From the NCBI GenBank assembly GCA_965603365.1, contig CBFDCR010000014.1, forward strand, positions 1 to 64,000: a DNA stretch of 64,000 nucleotides, written 5' to 3'. The translations under genes and the position numbers were made by a program. The stretch is from JAHELQ01 sp965603365 (GTDB taxonomy: Bacteria; Acidobacteriota; Aminicenantia; UBA2199). Under the pieces are notes generated by a model. It did not search any database. It was not told where the DNA came from and saw only the letters and a program-made list of their open reading frames with translations. This document shows, piece by piece, positions 32,860 through 40,770 of the stretch (position 1 is the first letter of the stretch; the number at the start of each line of letters is the position of its first letter).

Positions 32860-34647
32860 TCATGTTGAACTTTTGTGCTCCAGTTTGGTTTTCAATTCCT
32901 GGCGTATCTGTTGGAGTTTTTTGAGTTTATCCTGCTCTTCTTGAGTGCGTTCTCCCTCTTTGGCCTCCAGGTCCTCAATCATAACCATTACCTGCTGCAA
33001 CTTCTTCTCCAATTCCATCCTCTTCTGCTTCTTGAACTCTTCAATCTGCAGCTTCTGCTCCTCCTTCTGTTTTTGCTTCTCCTTCTGGTATGTTATTTGC
33101 TCCTGCTTATACTTCTCTTCCTGTTTTGCCTTCAAAACTGCTTCCAACTTCGCCAGCATCTCTTCCTTCTTTTTGGCCACAGTCAGCAGTTCCGCCAATT
33201 TCTTCTCTCTATCCTCCTCGGGGATCTCATTCTTACCCTCTTTGGACAGGGCCCCGATCTTCTGCTTTAGTACAACCAGCTCCTTTTTGGCATTTTCTAT
33301 TTTGTAGCGGATGTCCGGCTCTTTGGCCTTGACCTTCATTTTGGCCCGGCAATTGTCGGTAAAATAGAGCAGGTAATTCCCGGGTCCCAGTTGCAAATTC
33401 GTCTTGACGGCCAGTTCTTTGCCTTTGATCTTATCCTCAAACTTCCACAGTATTTTGCCTGTGTCCGGCTCCTCAATCCAGAATTTAACCGGGTCCCCTT
33501 CCTTACCCGCTGCCCGCAGTTCTAATAAAATCTTCTGGGCAGACTTCAATTCCACCTTTTTGGAAGAGATACCCTCGGCCGGTTGAACCTCATCGGCCGC
33601 CTCATCCAGATAATAGCCCAAAATGCCGGTCGTACCGGCGCTCAACCCAAATGCAATACATAATAAACCCAATACACAGGCAACAACCAATCCTTGTACG
33701 GATGTTGTGCCTTTGTTTTTCATCTTTGTTATCCTCCTTATACGATGAAATAATTTATGATCATTTCTGGCCAGATTCATGGCGAAACCGGGCTGGGCAA
33801 ATCCCCAGCCGTGAATATTGGTAAGGGCCCGGGCAAAACTCCGCGAATTGCCCATGGTGACCACCGCCATATCGTCGCAGCAGTGCTCCCGCTCGTGACG
33901 CACAAACGAGGAGATCCAGTGGACCGCCGGATGATAGAAGAAGACAATATCGACGACGCTCTGGAAGATGTTGACCAGGTAATCGCGGCGGGCAATATGG
34001 GCCAACTCATGGGCCAGTAAGGCCTCCACCTGGTCCTGGGGTAAGCCGGTCAACAGTCCCATTGGCACAAAGACAATCGGTTTTAGATAGCCGATGGTCA
34101 TGGGCAGCCGGGCAATGGCCGACTCCTTGAGCAGCACCGCCTTTTTCAGGTTGATCTTCCGGCCCAGGGTTTTCAGGCGCGCCTGCCAGTATGGCGGCGC
34201 TTCGGTCGTGTGCTTCGCTTTAATGCGGGCGTTCACCAAAAATCCCCCGGCCAGGCGCAGAACCAGCAGGAGTACCCCCAACAGCCAGACACCGACAATC
34301 AACGGCATATGCCGGTTAAAGTATTCCTGTAAGACGTTCAATAAGGATACTCCTTCTTGACCGACCGCGGCAGCGGCAGTCACCGCTTTGTCCGATTTGG
34401 CCGCGGCCGTCAGCCCCGAAGAGTAAGAGTTGTAGGCACTGACAAAGGTAGCGGCAGCCATCACCACAACCAGGAGTAATGTTAAAATTCCCGTATAATA
34501 GCGCAGCCGGGAACTGCTCTTTCTTAAGAACAGCATCAACGCGAAAAACAGGCCAGCCGCCAGGGTCGCCTGCCACAACGAGTGTACAATCGTCCAGCCC
34601 AACGAGTGGGTCACCTGTTCCGCTACGATATCATTCAGCAGAAACAT
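32860..34647 (-). CDS. BlaR1/M56-family membrane metallopeptidase with coiled-coil C-terminus
   Basis: A 595-aa protein. N-terminal membrane helices surround an M56 zinc peptidase (LLAHELAHIARRDYLVN, HELAH at 213-217, then EREHCCDDMAV). There is another helix near 315-335, a small periplasmic beta region, and a long Lys/Glu/Gln coiled coil (about 440-590). There is no penicillin-binding sensor domain, so the signal is something other than a beta-lactam. By analogy with BlaR1 it would trigger removal of the BlaI-type repressor encoded just upstream. The two genes overlap by 17 nt. Confidence 0.88.
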   Translation of the reverse strand: MFLLNDIVAEQVTHSLGWTIVHSLWQATLAAGLFFALMLFLRKSSSRLRYYTGILTLLLVVVMAAATFVSAYNSYSSGLTAAAKSDKAVTAAAAVGQEGVSLLNVLQEYFNRHMPLIVGVWLLGVLLLVLRLAGGFLVNARIKAKHTTEAPPYWQARLKTLGRKINLKKAVLLKESAIARLPMTIGYLKPIVFVPMGLLTGLPQDQVEALLAHELAHIARRDYLVNIFQSVVDIVFFYHPAVHWISSFVRHEREHCCDDMAVVTMGNSRSFARALTNIHGWGFAQPGFAMNLARNDHKLFHRIRRITKMKNKGTTSVQGLVVACVLGLLCIAFGLSAGTTGILGYYLDEAADEVQPAEGISSKKVELKSAQKILLELRAAGKEGDPVKFWIEEPDTGKILWKFEDKIKGKELAVKTNLQLGPGNYLLYFTDNCRAKMKVKAKEPDIRYKIENAKKELVVLKQKIGALSKEGKNEIPEEDREKKLAELLTVAKKKEEMLAKLEAVLKAKQEEKYKQEQITYQKEKQKQKEEQKLQIEEFKKQKRMELEKKLQQVMVMIEDLEAKEGERTQEEQDKLKKLQQIRQELKTKLEHKSST

Positions 34648-35032
34648 GGTCTTCCTCCTCCAATTGATCTAAAAACGCCCTGATCCGGGCGATCTCTTCC
34701 CGGGAGGCCTGATGGTTTCCCAGGGCCTGCATGACCAACCTGGCGGCCGAGCCGCCGAATGCGCTCTCCAGGAATCGATTCAGGAGTATTTGTTGGGTCT
34801 CCCTCTCCTTTATGACGGGACTGTACAGATGGCTGCGCTGGCGTTCGTCTCGTCTCAGCAGCCCCTTATCGTGCATGATCTGCATCATCTTCAAGGTAGT
34901 GGTATAGCCCACCGGCCGTTTTTCGTTGAGCCTGTCGTTCACCAGGCGCACGGTGGCGGGACCGGATTGCCACAATACCTGTAAAATCTCCAGCTCCGCT
35001 TCCGTGGGCCGGGGAGTCTCTTTCTTCTTCAT
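34631..35032 (-). CDS. BlaI/MecI/CopY-family repressor
   Basis: A 133-aa winged-helix repressor (TEAELEILQVLWQSGPATVRLVN, then GYTTTLKMMQIMHDKGLL, with a C-terminal dimerisation helix). It is paired with the M56 peptidase. AGGAGG precedes the ATG. The promoter region has three dyads of the form TACGA-N6-TCGTA or close to it, flanking the -10/-35 boxes, which are its likely binding sites. Confidence 0.9.
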   Translation of the reverse strand: MKKKETPRPTEAELEILQVLWQSGPATVRLVNDRLNEKRPVGYTTTLKMMQIMHDKGLLRRDERQRSHLYSPVIKERETQQILLNRFLESAFGGSAARLVMQALGNHQASREEIARIRAFLDQLEEEDHVSAE

Positions 35033-35049
35033 GCCGGGCCTCCTAAACC

Positions 35050-35082
35050 TACGAATGTTATCGTAATACGAATCATCTCGTA
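35050..35082. promoter_or_regulatory. tandem BlaI-type operators
   Basis: Two 16-bp dyads: TACGA-atgtta-TCGTA (35050-35065) and TACGA-atcatc-TCGTA (35067-35082). They lie between the -10 box and the blaI-like start codon, 17 bp centre to centre. Confidence 0.7.
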
Positions 35083-35086
35083 ATTA

Positions 35087-35114
35087 AATATACATCAAAA
35101 ATCTTTTTTGTCAA
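35087..35114 (-). promoter_or_regulatory. sigma70 promoter of BlaI/M56 operon
   Basis: TTGACA (35109-35114), 16-nt spacer, TATATT (35087-35092), minus strand, embedded between the operator dyads. Confidence 0.75.
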
Positions 35115-35121
35115 CTATTTA

Positions 35122-35137
35122 TACGAATTTTTTCGTA
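35122..35137. promoter_or_regulatory. upstream BlaI-type operator
   Basis: TACGA-attttt-TCGTA, the same motif as the tandem pair, placed upstream of the -35 box. The flanking A/T extends the dyad to 18 bp (35121-35138). Confidence 0.7.
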
Positions 35138-35296
35138 TTTCTTCCCCAAAAAAATTTTTTTCCCTCCCCACCGCCTCCCCACCCACAGTGGGCCGCCATT
35201 TACCACCCCAAAAACAAGACAAACAACTTGACACAAAGTCACAAAGTCTTGCACCGTGCAGTTTTGGGACAGATCTATATATGGTTGACAAAATAG

Positions 35297-35325
35297 TTGC
35301 AAAACATAGTCATTTAGACTATAAT
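35297..35325 (+). promoter_or_regulatory. sigma70 promoter of antitoxin-PIN pair 1
   Basis: TTGCAA (35297-35302), 17-nt spacer, TATAAT (35320-35325); GGAGG follows before the ATG at 35343. Confidence 0.65.
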
Positions 35326-35342
35326 TTTCCCTGGAGGTTAAA

Positions 35343-35618
35343 ATGAATGGCTCGGTTACGATTACATTAACTGAAGCAAAAGCAAAATTCTCAGAACTTA
35401 TTAACCGGATTATCTATAATAAAGAGAAGATCTATATTTCAAAGAAGGGAAAGAATGTTGCAGCTCTCGTCCCCCTGGAAGAGGTGGAAGAACACAAAGA
35501 AGAAGGATTAATACTGGCCAAACAGGGATTAGCAGACCTGGGTGATGAGATCGATATGATGGAAAAATGTATCTTTGAAGCAAGGGAAAAGGAAATAAGC
35601 AGGGAGGTAGACATTTAA
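35343..35618 (+). CDS. Phd/YefM-type antitoxin
   Basis: A 91-aa antitoxin with the typical start (VTITLTEAKAKFSELINRI, then ISKKGKNVAALVPLEE) and an acidic C-terminus that would bind the toxin. GGAGG lies 6 nt upstream of the ATG. It overlaps the PIN toxin gene by one nt (TAATG). It probably autoregulates the promoter at 35297-35325. Confidence 0.88.
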   Translation: MNGSVTITLTEAKAKFSELINRIIYNKEKIYISKKGKNVAALVPLEEVEEHKEEGLILAKQGLADLGDEIDMMEKCIFEAREKEISREVDI

Positions 35619-36022
35619 TGTATTTGTTTGACACGGATATATTAAGCAATATAGTAAAACCACAACCATCAGGGCATTTGATGAAAAAGCTTGAAGATTT
35701 ACCCAAACGGTTTCAGTATACCACCTCGATTAGCATCGGCGAAATATATTATGGTGTCTATCGAGCACCCCATAAAATGCGCATACTTGATTTCTACAAG
35801 AAAAATGTATTTCCCCATATTAACATATTATTTTTTGATGATGTTAGTGCTGAGATTTATGGGAAAACAAAGGCTTATTTGAATAAAAAGGGAATTGGCT
35901 GCAGTGAACCCGATTTAAGAATTGCCAGTATTGCACTTCGACATAAATTAACCCTGGTAACCGGGAATACCAGGCATTTTAAAGTGATCCCCAAACTAAA
36001 AGTAGAAAATTGGATCAAATGA
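35618..36022 (+). CDS. PIN-domain ribonuclease toxin (VapC-like)
   Basis: A 134-aa PIN RNase. Acidic residues in MYLFDTDILS, SIGEIYYG and SEPDLRIAS fit the conserved Asp-Glu-Asp metal site, and LTLVTGNTRHFKVIP is the usual C-terminal motif. It cleaves RNA, commonly tRNA, unless bound by the upstream antitoxin. The stop lies just before a decayed sulfotransferase gene. Confidence 0.9.
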   Translation: MYLFDTDILSNIVKPQPSGHLMKKLEDLPKRFQYTTSISIGEIYYGVYRAPHKMRILDFYKKNVFPHINILFFDDVSAEIYGKTKAYLNKKGIGCSEPDLRIASIALRHKLTLVTGNTRHFKVIPKLKVENWIK

Positions 36023-36051
36023 CAGGTTCAATTAAAAAAAATAGAAAGACC

Positions 36052-36900
36052 ATGAACACTCTTGAAGAGAAATCCCATCAGGCAAACATTACTTCGCACG
36101 TAAACAGCCTGCACCCTGACCGCAGCACACCGTTTGCACTGGCATCATTGGGCAACTGGCTGCACATCAAGCGGGTGTTTGGCGGTGTCGAGCCGGCCTT
36201 TAAGAAACGGGAGCGCTTTATCACCCTCGTCAGCGCCCTAATCACGCCGCTGCGCTGGTATGAACGCATCCGCTACGGCCATCTCCTGGCTCAAACCACC
36301 ATCACCCAACCCATTATCTTCATCCTGGGACACTGGCGCAGCGGTACGACGCGGCTATCAGGCAATGGCCCCACGATTCTCCCTGGTCTGGCCTGAGGTG
36401 CTGCAGCCGCTGATTGTCAAAAACCCGGCGCACACAGGGCGCATCAAGCTCATCCTGGATATGTTCCCCGAGGCCAAATTCATCTACATCCAGCGCCACC
36501 CTTACCACACCTACCTCTCGATCTGCCATTTATACAGCATCCTGCTGCGCTATTTCAGACTGCAAGACATCCAGGAACACCAGATGAAAGCCCACATCCT
36601 GTTGTTTTATGAGGGTATTTTGAAACGCTATCTAAAGGAGCGCAGCCTGATTCCAGAGGGTAATCTTGTAGAAGTGCGCTTCGAGGACATGGAGCGCGAC
36701 CCCTTCACCCTCTTGCAACATATCTAGACCGGCTGCAATTACCCGGGTTTGGCAGTGCGGCGGCAAAGTTCCGCGCCTACATCACGGCCACTGCCGACTA
36801 TCGCAAAAACAGCTACACATTGAGCGAACAGGATCGCCAATAGATCGACCGGCAGTGGGCATTTGCCTTCAATACCTGGAACTACACCAGAAAAAAAACA
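36052..36900 (+). pseudogene. sulfotransferase-family pseudogene
   Basis: The first frame has the PAPS-binding motif FILGHWRSGTT, then shifts. A second frame continues with VKNPAHTGRIKLILDMFPEA and a FIYIQRHPYHTYLS motif. A third stretch (YLDRLQLPGFGSAAAKFRAY) ends in a stop. The expected 80 or so residues between the P-loop and the VKNPAH motif are absent, and at least two frameshifts and an internal stop are present. Sulfotransferases move sulfate from PAPS to a hydroxyl or amine; this copy is dead. Confidence 0.8.
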
Positions 36901-36901
36901 C

Positions 36902-36921
36902 AAAAATAGATTGATGTCAGG
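36902..36921. repeat. direct repeat flanking DUF4143 cassette (left)
   Basis: AAAAATAGATTGATGTCAGG matches 38192-38211 at 18 of 20 positions, with further A-rich similarity upstream. The pair brackets the palindrome and the DUF4143 ATPase gene. Confidence 0.55.
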
Positions 36922-36952
36922 AATAAGAATATCTGCGATTATAGCTGAAAGA

Positions 36953-36994
36953 AACCAAACTTGCCTAATTTATATAAATTAGGGAGGTTTGGTT
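36953..36994. repeat. 42-bp near-perfect palindrome upstream of DUF4143 gene
   Basis: AACCAAAC-ttg-CCTAATTTAT / ATAAATTAGG-gag-GTTTGGTT. Outer 8-bp and inner 10-bp stems are perfect, separated by symmetric 3-nt bulges. It ends at the -35 box of the DUF4143 promoter, so it may be an operator or a mobile-element end. Confidence 0.8.
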
Positions 36995-37021
36995 GCAATA
37001 ATCATGGAAATATGGTAAATA
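36993..37021 (+). promoter_or_regulatory. promoter of DUF4143 ATPase (leaderless type)
   Basis: TTGCAA (36993-36998), 17-nt spacer, TAAATA (37016-37021), 6 nt before the ATG at 37028. No Shine-Dalgarno is present. Confidence 0.5.
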
Positions 37022-37027
37022 GCCTTC

Positions 37028-38164
37028 ATGGAAAAATGGTATAATCGATTTTACCAGCAAAAACTTGCCGGGTTATTGAAAGCGGGAAAAGTCCTGCTGG
37101 TTTACGGCCCCAGGAGAGCAGGCAAAACCTCCTTAATTAAACATTTTCTCTCCAACTATGAGGGCAAATTCTATTCAGGTGTGGGCGAGGATATGGCACT
37201 GCGTGAAGTAATCCGTTCACAGGATGTGCGTCGAATCACCGGCGCGTTTCAGGGCTACCAACTGGTCGTCATCGATGAGGCCCAGAAAATTCCCGACATT
37301 TCCACCGGTTTAAAGATATTGGTGGATCATCTGCCCCGGCTGCAAATCATCGCCAGCGGTTCTTCATCCTTTAAATTGTCCAGCCAGTTGGGTGAACCAC
37401 TGACCGGTCGCTATCGCTCCCTGTTTTTGTACCCCCTGGCAATGCTGGAACTGAATGAACAATTTGGGGGAATGGATATCCTGGAACGACTGGAAGAGTT
37501 TCTTGTTTTTGGCACCTACCCGGAGGCAATGCTGGCGGAAAACCACCTGGATAAGCAAGAGTTATTGGTCAATTTGAGGGATTCATACCTGTTCAAAGAT
37601 ATATTGGAACTCGACAATATTCGCAATGCCGACAAGCTGTCCGACCTTCTCAAGCTGCTGGCATTTCAAATAGGCAAGGAAGTGTCCCTCAATGAACTGG
37701 GCAATACCCTCGGGCTTGCCAAACAGACCGTGGAGCGCTACCTGGAACTCCTGGAAAAAACATTTGTTATCCGCAAGGTGCGGGGATTCTCCAGGAATCT
37801 TCGTAAAGAGATCGCTAAAAGCTCCCGTTATTATTTTTTAGATAACGGTGTCCGCAATGCCTTGATTAATAATTTTAATGATCTCTCTACCCGGGACGAT
37901 ACAGGCATGTTGTGGGAAAACTTTCTCTTTGTGGAGCGATTGAAAAAACGGCATTATTCAAGGATTTTTGCCAATGAATATTTCTGGCGCACCTATGACC
38001 AGCAAGAGATCGACCTGGTGGAAGAGAGGGAAGGCCAACTATGGGGTTATGAATTCAAGTGGGGCAAAAAACGGCCCAAAATCCCCAAAGCCTGGCTCGA
38101 AACCTATGAAAATGCAACATTCGAATGTATCAATAAAGAGAATTTCCTTAATTTTATCACTTAA
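37028..38164 (+). CDS. AAA_14/DUF4143 ATPase
   Basis: A 378-aa protein. The AAA domain has Walker A YGPRRAGKTS, Walker B VVIDEAQKI and sensor ASGSSSF. A winged helix (NELGNTLGLAKQTVERYLELLE) and a DUF4143 domain ending in a restriction-like IDLVEEREGQLWGYEFKWG follow. These ATPases are widespread, patchily distributed and of unknown role. The E-x-K of the last motif resembles a PD-(D/E)XK site. It is bounded by 20-bp direct repeats and preceded by a 42-bp palindrome, as if moved as a unit. Confidence 0.9.
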   Translation: MEKWYNRFYQQKLAGLLKAGKVLLVYGPRRAGKTSLIKHFLSNYEGKFYSGVGEDMALREVIRSQDVRRITGAFQGYQLVVIDEAQKIPDISTGLKILVDHLPRLQIIASGSSSFKLSSQLGEPLTGRYRSLFLYPLAMLELNEQFGGMDILERLEEFLVFGTYPEAMLAENHLDKQELLVNLRDSYLFKDILELDNIRNADKLSDLLKLLAFQIGKEVSLNELGNTLGLAKQTVERYLELLEKTFVIRKVRGFSRNLRKEIAKSSRYYFLDNGVRNALINNFNDLSTRDDTGMLWENFLFVERLKKRHYSRIFANEYFWRTYDQQEIDLVEEREGQLWGYEFKWGKKRPKIPKAWLETYENATFECINKENFLNFIT

Positions 38165-38191
38165 GAAAACGTGCTGAATGGGTAAAAACGG

Positions 38192-38211
38192 AAAAATAGA
38201 TTGACGTCGGG
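38192..38211. repeat. direct repeat flanking DUF4143 cassette (right)
   Basis: AAAAATAGATTGACGTCGGG; see 36902-36921. Confidence 0.55.
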
Positions 38212-38271
38212 GACTCGATAGAGTGGATAAAGGGCAGGGGGAGAAGTCATGAAAAGGCGTACATGGGGGAA

Positions 38272-38300
38272 TTGAAATGCGTACGTATTTATGGTATGAT
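38272..38300 (+). promoter_or_regulatory. sigma70 promoter of antitoxin-PIN pair 2
   Basis: TTGAAA (38272-38277), 17-nt spacer, TATGAT (38295-38300). Confidence 0.6.
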
Positions 38301-38325
38301 AAATAAGAATAATAATGGAGGTCAC

Positions 38326-38559
38326 ATGAGAGTATCGGCCACTACATTAAGACAGAATCTTTACCAGATCCTGGATGAAGTGCTGGATAAGGGCATTCCG
38401 GTGGAGATCAAGCGAAAGGGCCAGATCCTTAAAATCGTACCGGAAAAGCCCAAAAGCAAACTGGACAACCTGGAGCCCCATGATACAATTGTCGGAGACC
38501 CTGAAAGCATTATTACTATCGACTGGTACAAAGAGTGGCAAGAGGAGAAAAATCTATAA
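38326..38559 (+). CDS. Phd/YefM-type antitoxin
   Basis: A 77-aa antitoxin (MRVSATTLRQNLYQILDEVL, then EIKRKGQILKIVPEK) with an acidic, Trp-containing tail. The start at 38326 has GGAGG 6 nt upstream; the longer frame begins upstream of the promoter. It overlaps the PIN gene by one nt. Confidence 0.87.
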   Translation: MRVSATTLRQNLYQILDEVLDKGIPVEIKRKGQILKIVPEKPKSKLDNLEPHDTIVGDPESIITIDWYKEWQEEKNL

Positions 38560-38933
38560 TGTATTTTTTAGATACTCACGTTGTGGTGTGGTTGTACCAG
38601 AAATCCCTTAACCGGCTGTCGAAAAAGGCAATCCAATCCATCGATCATCATGATATCTTCATCTCTCCCATAGTATTACTTGAATTGGAATATCTCTTTG
38701 AAATCGGCAGAATAAAAGATAACATCGAGACTATCGTTCAATATCTAAAACCCAGGGTCGGTTTAAAAATAGACAATGAATATTTCCAGGAAATCATCAA
38801 CGTTGCTGTAAAAGAGAGCTGGACCCGTGATCCCTTCGACCGCCTCATCGTAGCCCACGCCAGATACAAAGACGCCTACTTGATCTCTAAAGACGAAAAC
38901 ATTGCCAAAAATTACGCCAAAACCATCTCTTGA
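38559..38933 (+). CDS. PIN-domain ribonuclease toxin
   Basis: A 124-aa PIN protein. MYFLDTHVVVWLY gives the first Asp, SPIVLLELEYL the Glu and RDPFDRLIVAHA the later Asp residues of the metal site. LISKDENI closes the fold. It forms a VapBC-type pair with the antitoxin at 38326-38559. It is convergent with pheT. Confidence 0.9.
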   Translation: MYFLDTHVVVWLYQKSLNRLSKKAIQSIDHHDIFISPIVLLELEYLFEIGRIKDNIETIVQYLKPRVGLKIDNEYFQEIINVAVKESWTRDPFDRLIVAHARYKDAYLISKDENIAKNYAKTIS

Positions 38934-38967
38934 TGATGGGAACGAGAGTATCAGATTGTCGGGGCGG

Positions 38968-40770
38968 TCAGGTGGGAGGGGTGAAGGGGCGGGCCAGGCG
39001 CATCTCGCAGAGGGCAGTGGGATAGGCCAGGCCGAAGTTGTTCAGCACCTGGGGGTGGATCTCTCCCAGCCGGGCCCACAAATCGTCCTGGATGGCGACC
39101 TCGGCGCAGCGGCCGTCGATAAAGGTGGGATGTTCGGCGCTGCGGTACTCGGCCAAAAGACCCAACTCTCTTAACACCGAATCCAGGACCGCCCGGACTT
39201 CGGCATAGCCGGTCTCCGGCCCGATCACGGCGAACGCCAGGTGGCGGTACTCATCGACCCCGGTCTCGGCCCCGGGATTGAGAAAGGTGACGGGCCCGAT
39301 CTCGAAGATTTTCTGGGGAAGCGCTTTTTTCTTATTCTTTACAAAGGTCTCCATGATACCCGTCATCAGATGGGACCTCAGTACCCGCTGGTTGACGGTC
39401 TTGGGATTATCTACGCGAACATAAGATGGGTCCACTTCCATTCCCAGCCGGTTGTAGTGGCTCTCTTCGGACTGCAGGTTCAGGCTCATGATCTCGGTAA
39501 ATCCCATGCCTGTCATGATACTGCGTACCGTGTTGGCGATCCGTTCTTCGGGCCGTTCCCGGCCCACGGTCATGGTGGGCACCAGCTCCATCTGCACCCT
39601 GTCCACGCCGTAACCGATAAGCACATCCTCGAAGATATCCACCTCGTGGCGGATATCACTGCGAAACGCAGGATAGTGAACAGTGAATGTATCGTCGTCG
39701 TGCCCGGCGGGGACAGCATCCAGGCGCATCTTCTCCAGGCAGTGAACAAATTCGCCGCGGTCGAGTCGGATGCCCAGCCACTTCAATGCCCCGCGGAAAC
39801 TGACCGCGATCTGTCGCGCCGTCAGATCCGGGGTGGCCAGGGAGCGGTCGGGGTAGTTGATCTGAACGGTTTCCAATTTGCCGCCCAGGTCGGCGACGGA
39901 ACAGGCCAGGATGTCGAGGGCATCGGACACGGCATGTGTGCCGGTGCCGGTCACATCGATAAAGAGGCGGCTGGTACCGAGTCGGCACCTGGTCTCATGG
40001 CTGTTGATGATGGGGGGCATGGACAGGGTCAAACCGCCGGCATCGATCAGCAAGGGATAACGGGGCAGTGTTTCCAACAAATGGGCATAGGCCATTCCTT
40101 TGGGGTGCTGGGTTAAAATCTCCGCCGGGGTCATGTCTACATCCGGCATGGTGAGGGGATGAAATGCCAAACCGGTGGGTTCCACACTCTTATACACAAT
40201 GGGGGGCGTCAGGCTGTCCAGGTCGTAAATACCGATGGAGGCCAATTTACGGTCACGGCCCACCCCCCAATGGAGATTTTCCTGGAGTTTCATCAACTCC
40301 CGCAGCACGGTATGGTCCAGGGGGGGGAGTTCGGCCGCGGCACATACGATATAAGGGCGAATCTCTATAACCGACGGGTCCACGTTGACCTGGATACCGC
40401 TCTCTCGGCAGGCATAGACCGGCAGGCCTGTTTCGACTTCCAGGTAACCTCTCAACGCCCTGGACAGGCCGGCCACGTCGAAAAGGTCGGGCCGGTCGGC
40501 CAACAGGTCGATGCGGATCACCGAATCGGCCGCGAACTTCTCAAATCCTTCTTCGGTCTCATGGCCGCAGAAGGTGCAGCGGTTGGCCGGTTCTTCGCCG
40601 GCCAATTTATCGTTTAAGGCCTCACACGCGGGGCAGCGGTACAGGCTGATGTCGGCTGCCTCTTCCACATCGCAGCCCAATTGTCTCACCGATTCCACGA
40701 TCTCTGTCAGGGGACGGTCTTCGCCCAACAGGCGGTTCAATTGTTTTACGCTGTAATTGACTATTGGCAT
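38968..40770 (-). CDS. pheT: phenylalanyl-tRNA synthetase beta subunit, archaeal/spirochaete type, with zinc ribbon
   Basis: It charges tRNA-Phe together with PheS. At 600 aa it is the short archaeal/eukaryotic form: there is no tRNA-binding OB domain near the N-terminus and no C-terminal anticodon-binding domain, unlike the roughly 800-aa bacterial form. The B3/B4-like region (LADRPDLFDVAGLSRALRGYL), B5 (SFRGALKWLGIRL, HEVDIFEDVLIGYGVDRV) and the core fold are visible. An unusual CxxC-x15-CxxC insertion (Cys 46, 49, 65, 68) looks like a zinc ribbon. It overlaps pheS by 10 nt. Confidence 0.93.
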   Translation of the reverse strand: MPIVNYSVKQLNRLLGEDRPLTEIVESVRQLGCDVEEAADISLYRCPACEALNDKLAGEEPANRCTFCGHETEEGFEKFAADSVIRIDLLADRPDLFDVAGLSRALRGYLEVETGLPVYACRESGIQVNVDPSVIEIRPYIVCAAAELPPLDHTVLRELMKLQENLHWGVGRDRKLASIGIYDLDSLTPPIVYKSVEPTGLAFHPLTMPDVDMTPAEILTQHPKGMAYAHLLETLPRYPLLIDAGGLTLSMPPIINSHETRCRLGTSRLFIDVTGTGTHAVSDALDILACSVADLGGKLETVQINYPDRSLATPDLTARQIAVSFRGALKWLGIRLDRGEFVHCLEKMRLDAVPAGHDDDTFTVHYPAFRSDIRHEVDIFEDVLIGYGVDRVQMELVPTMTVGRERPEERIANTVRSIMTGMGFTEIMSLNLQSEESHYNRLGMEVDPSYVRVDNPKTVNQRVLRSHLMTGIMETFVKNKKKALPQKIFEIGPVTFLNPGAETGVDEYRHLAFAVIGPETGYAEVRAVLDSVLRELGLLAEYRSAEHPTFIDGRCAEVAIQDDLWARLGEIHPQVLNNFGLAYPTALCEMRLARPFTPPT

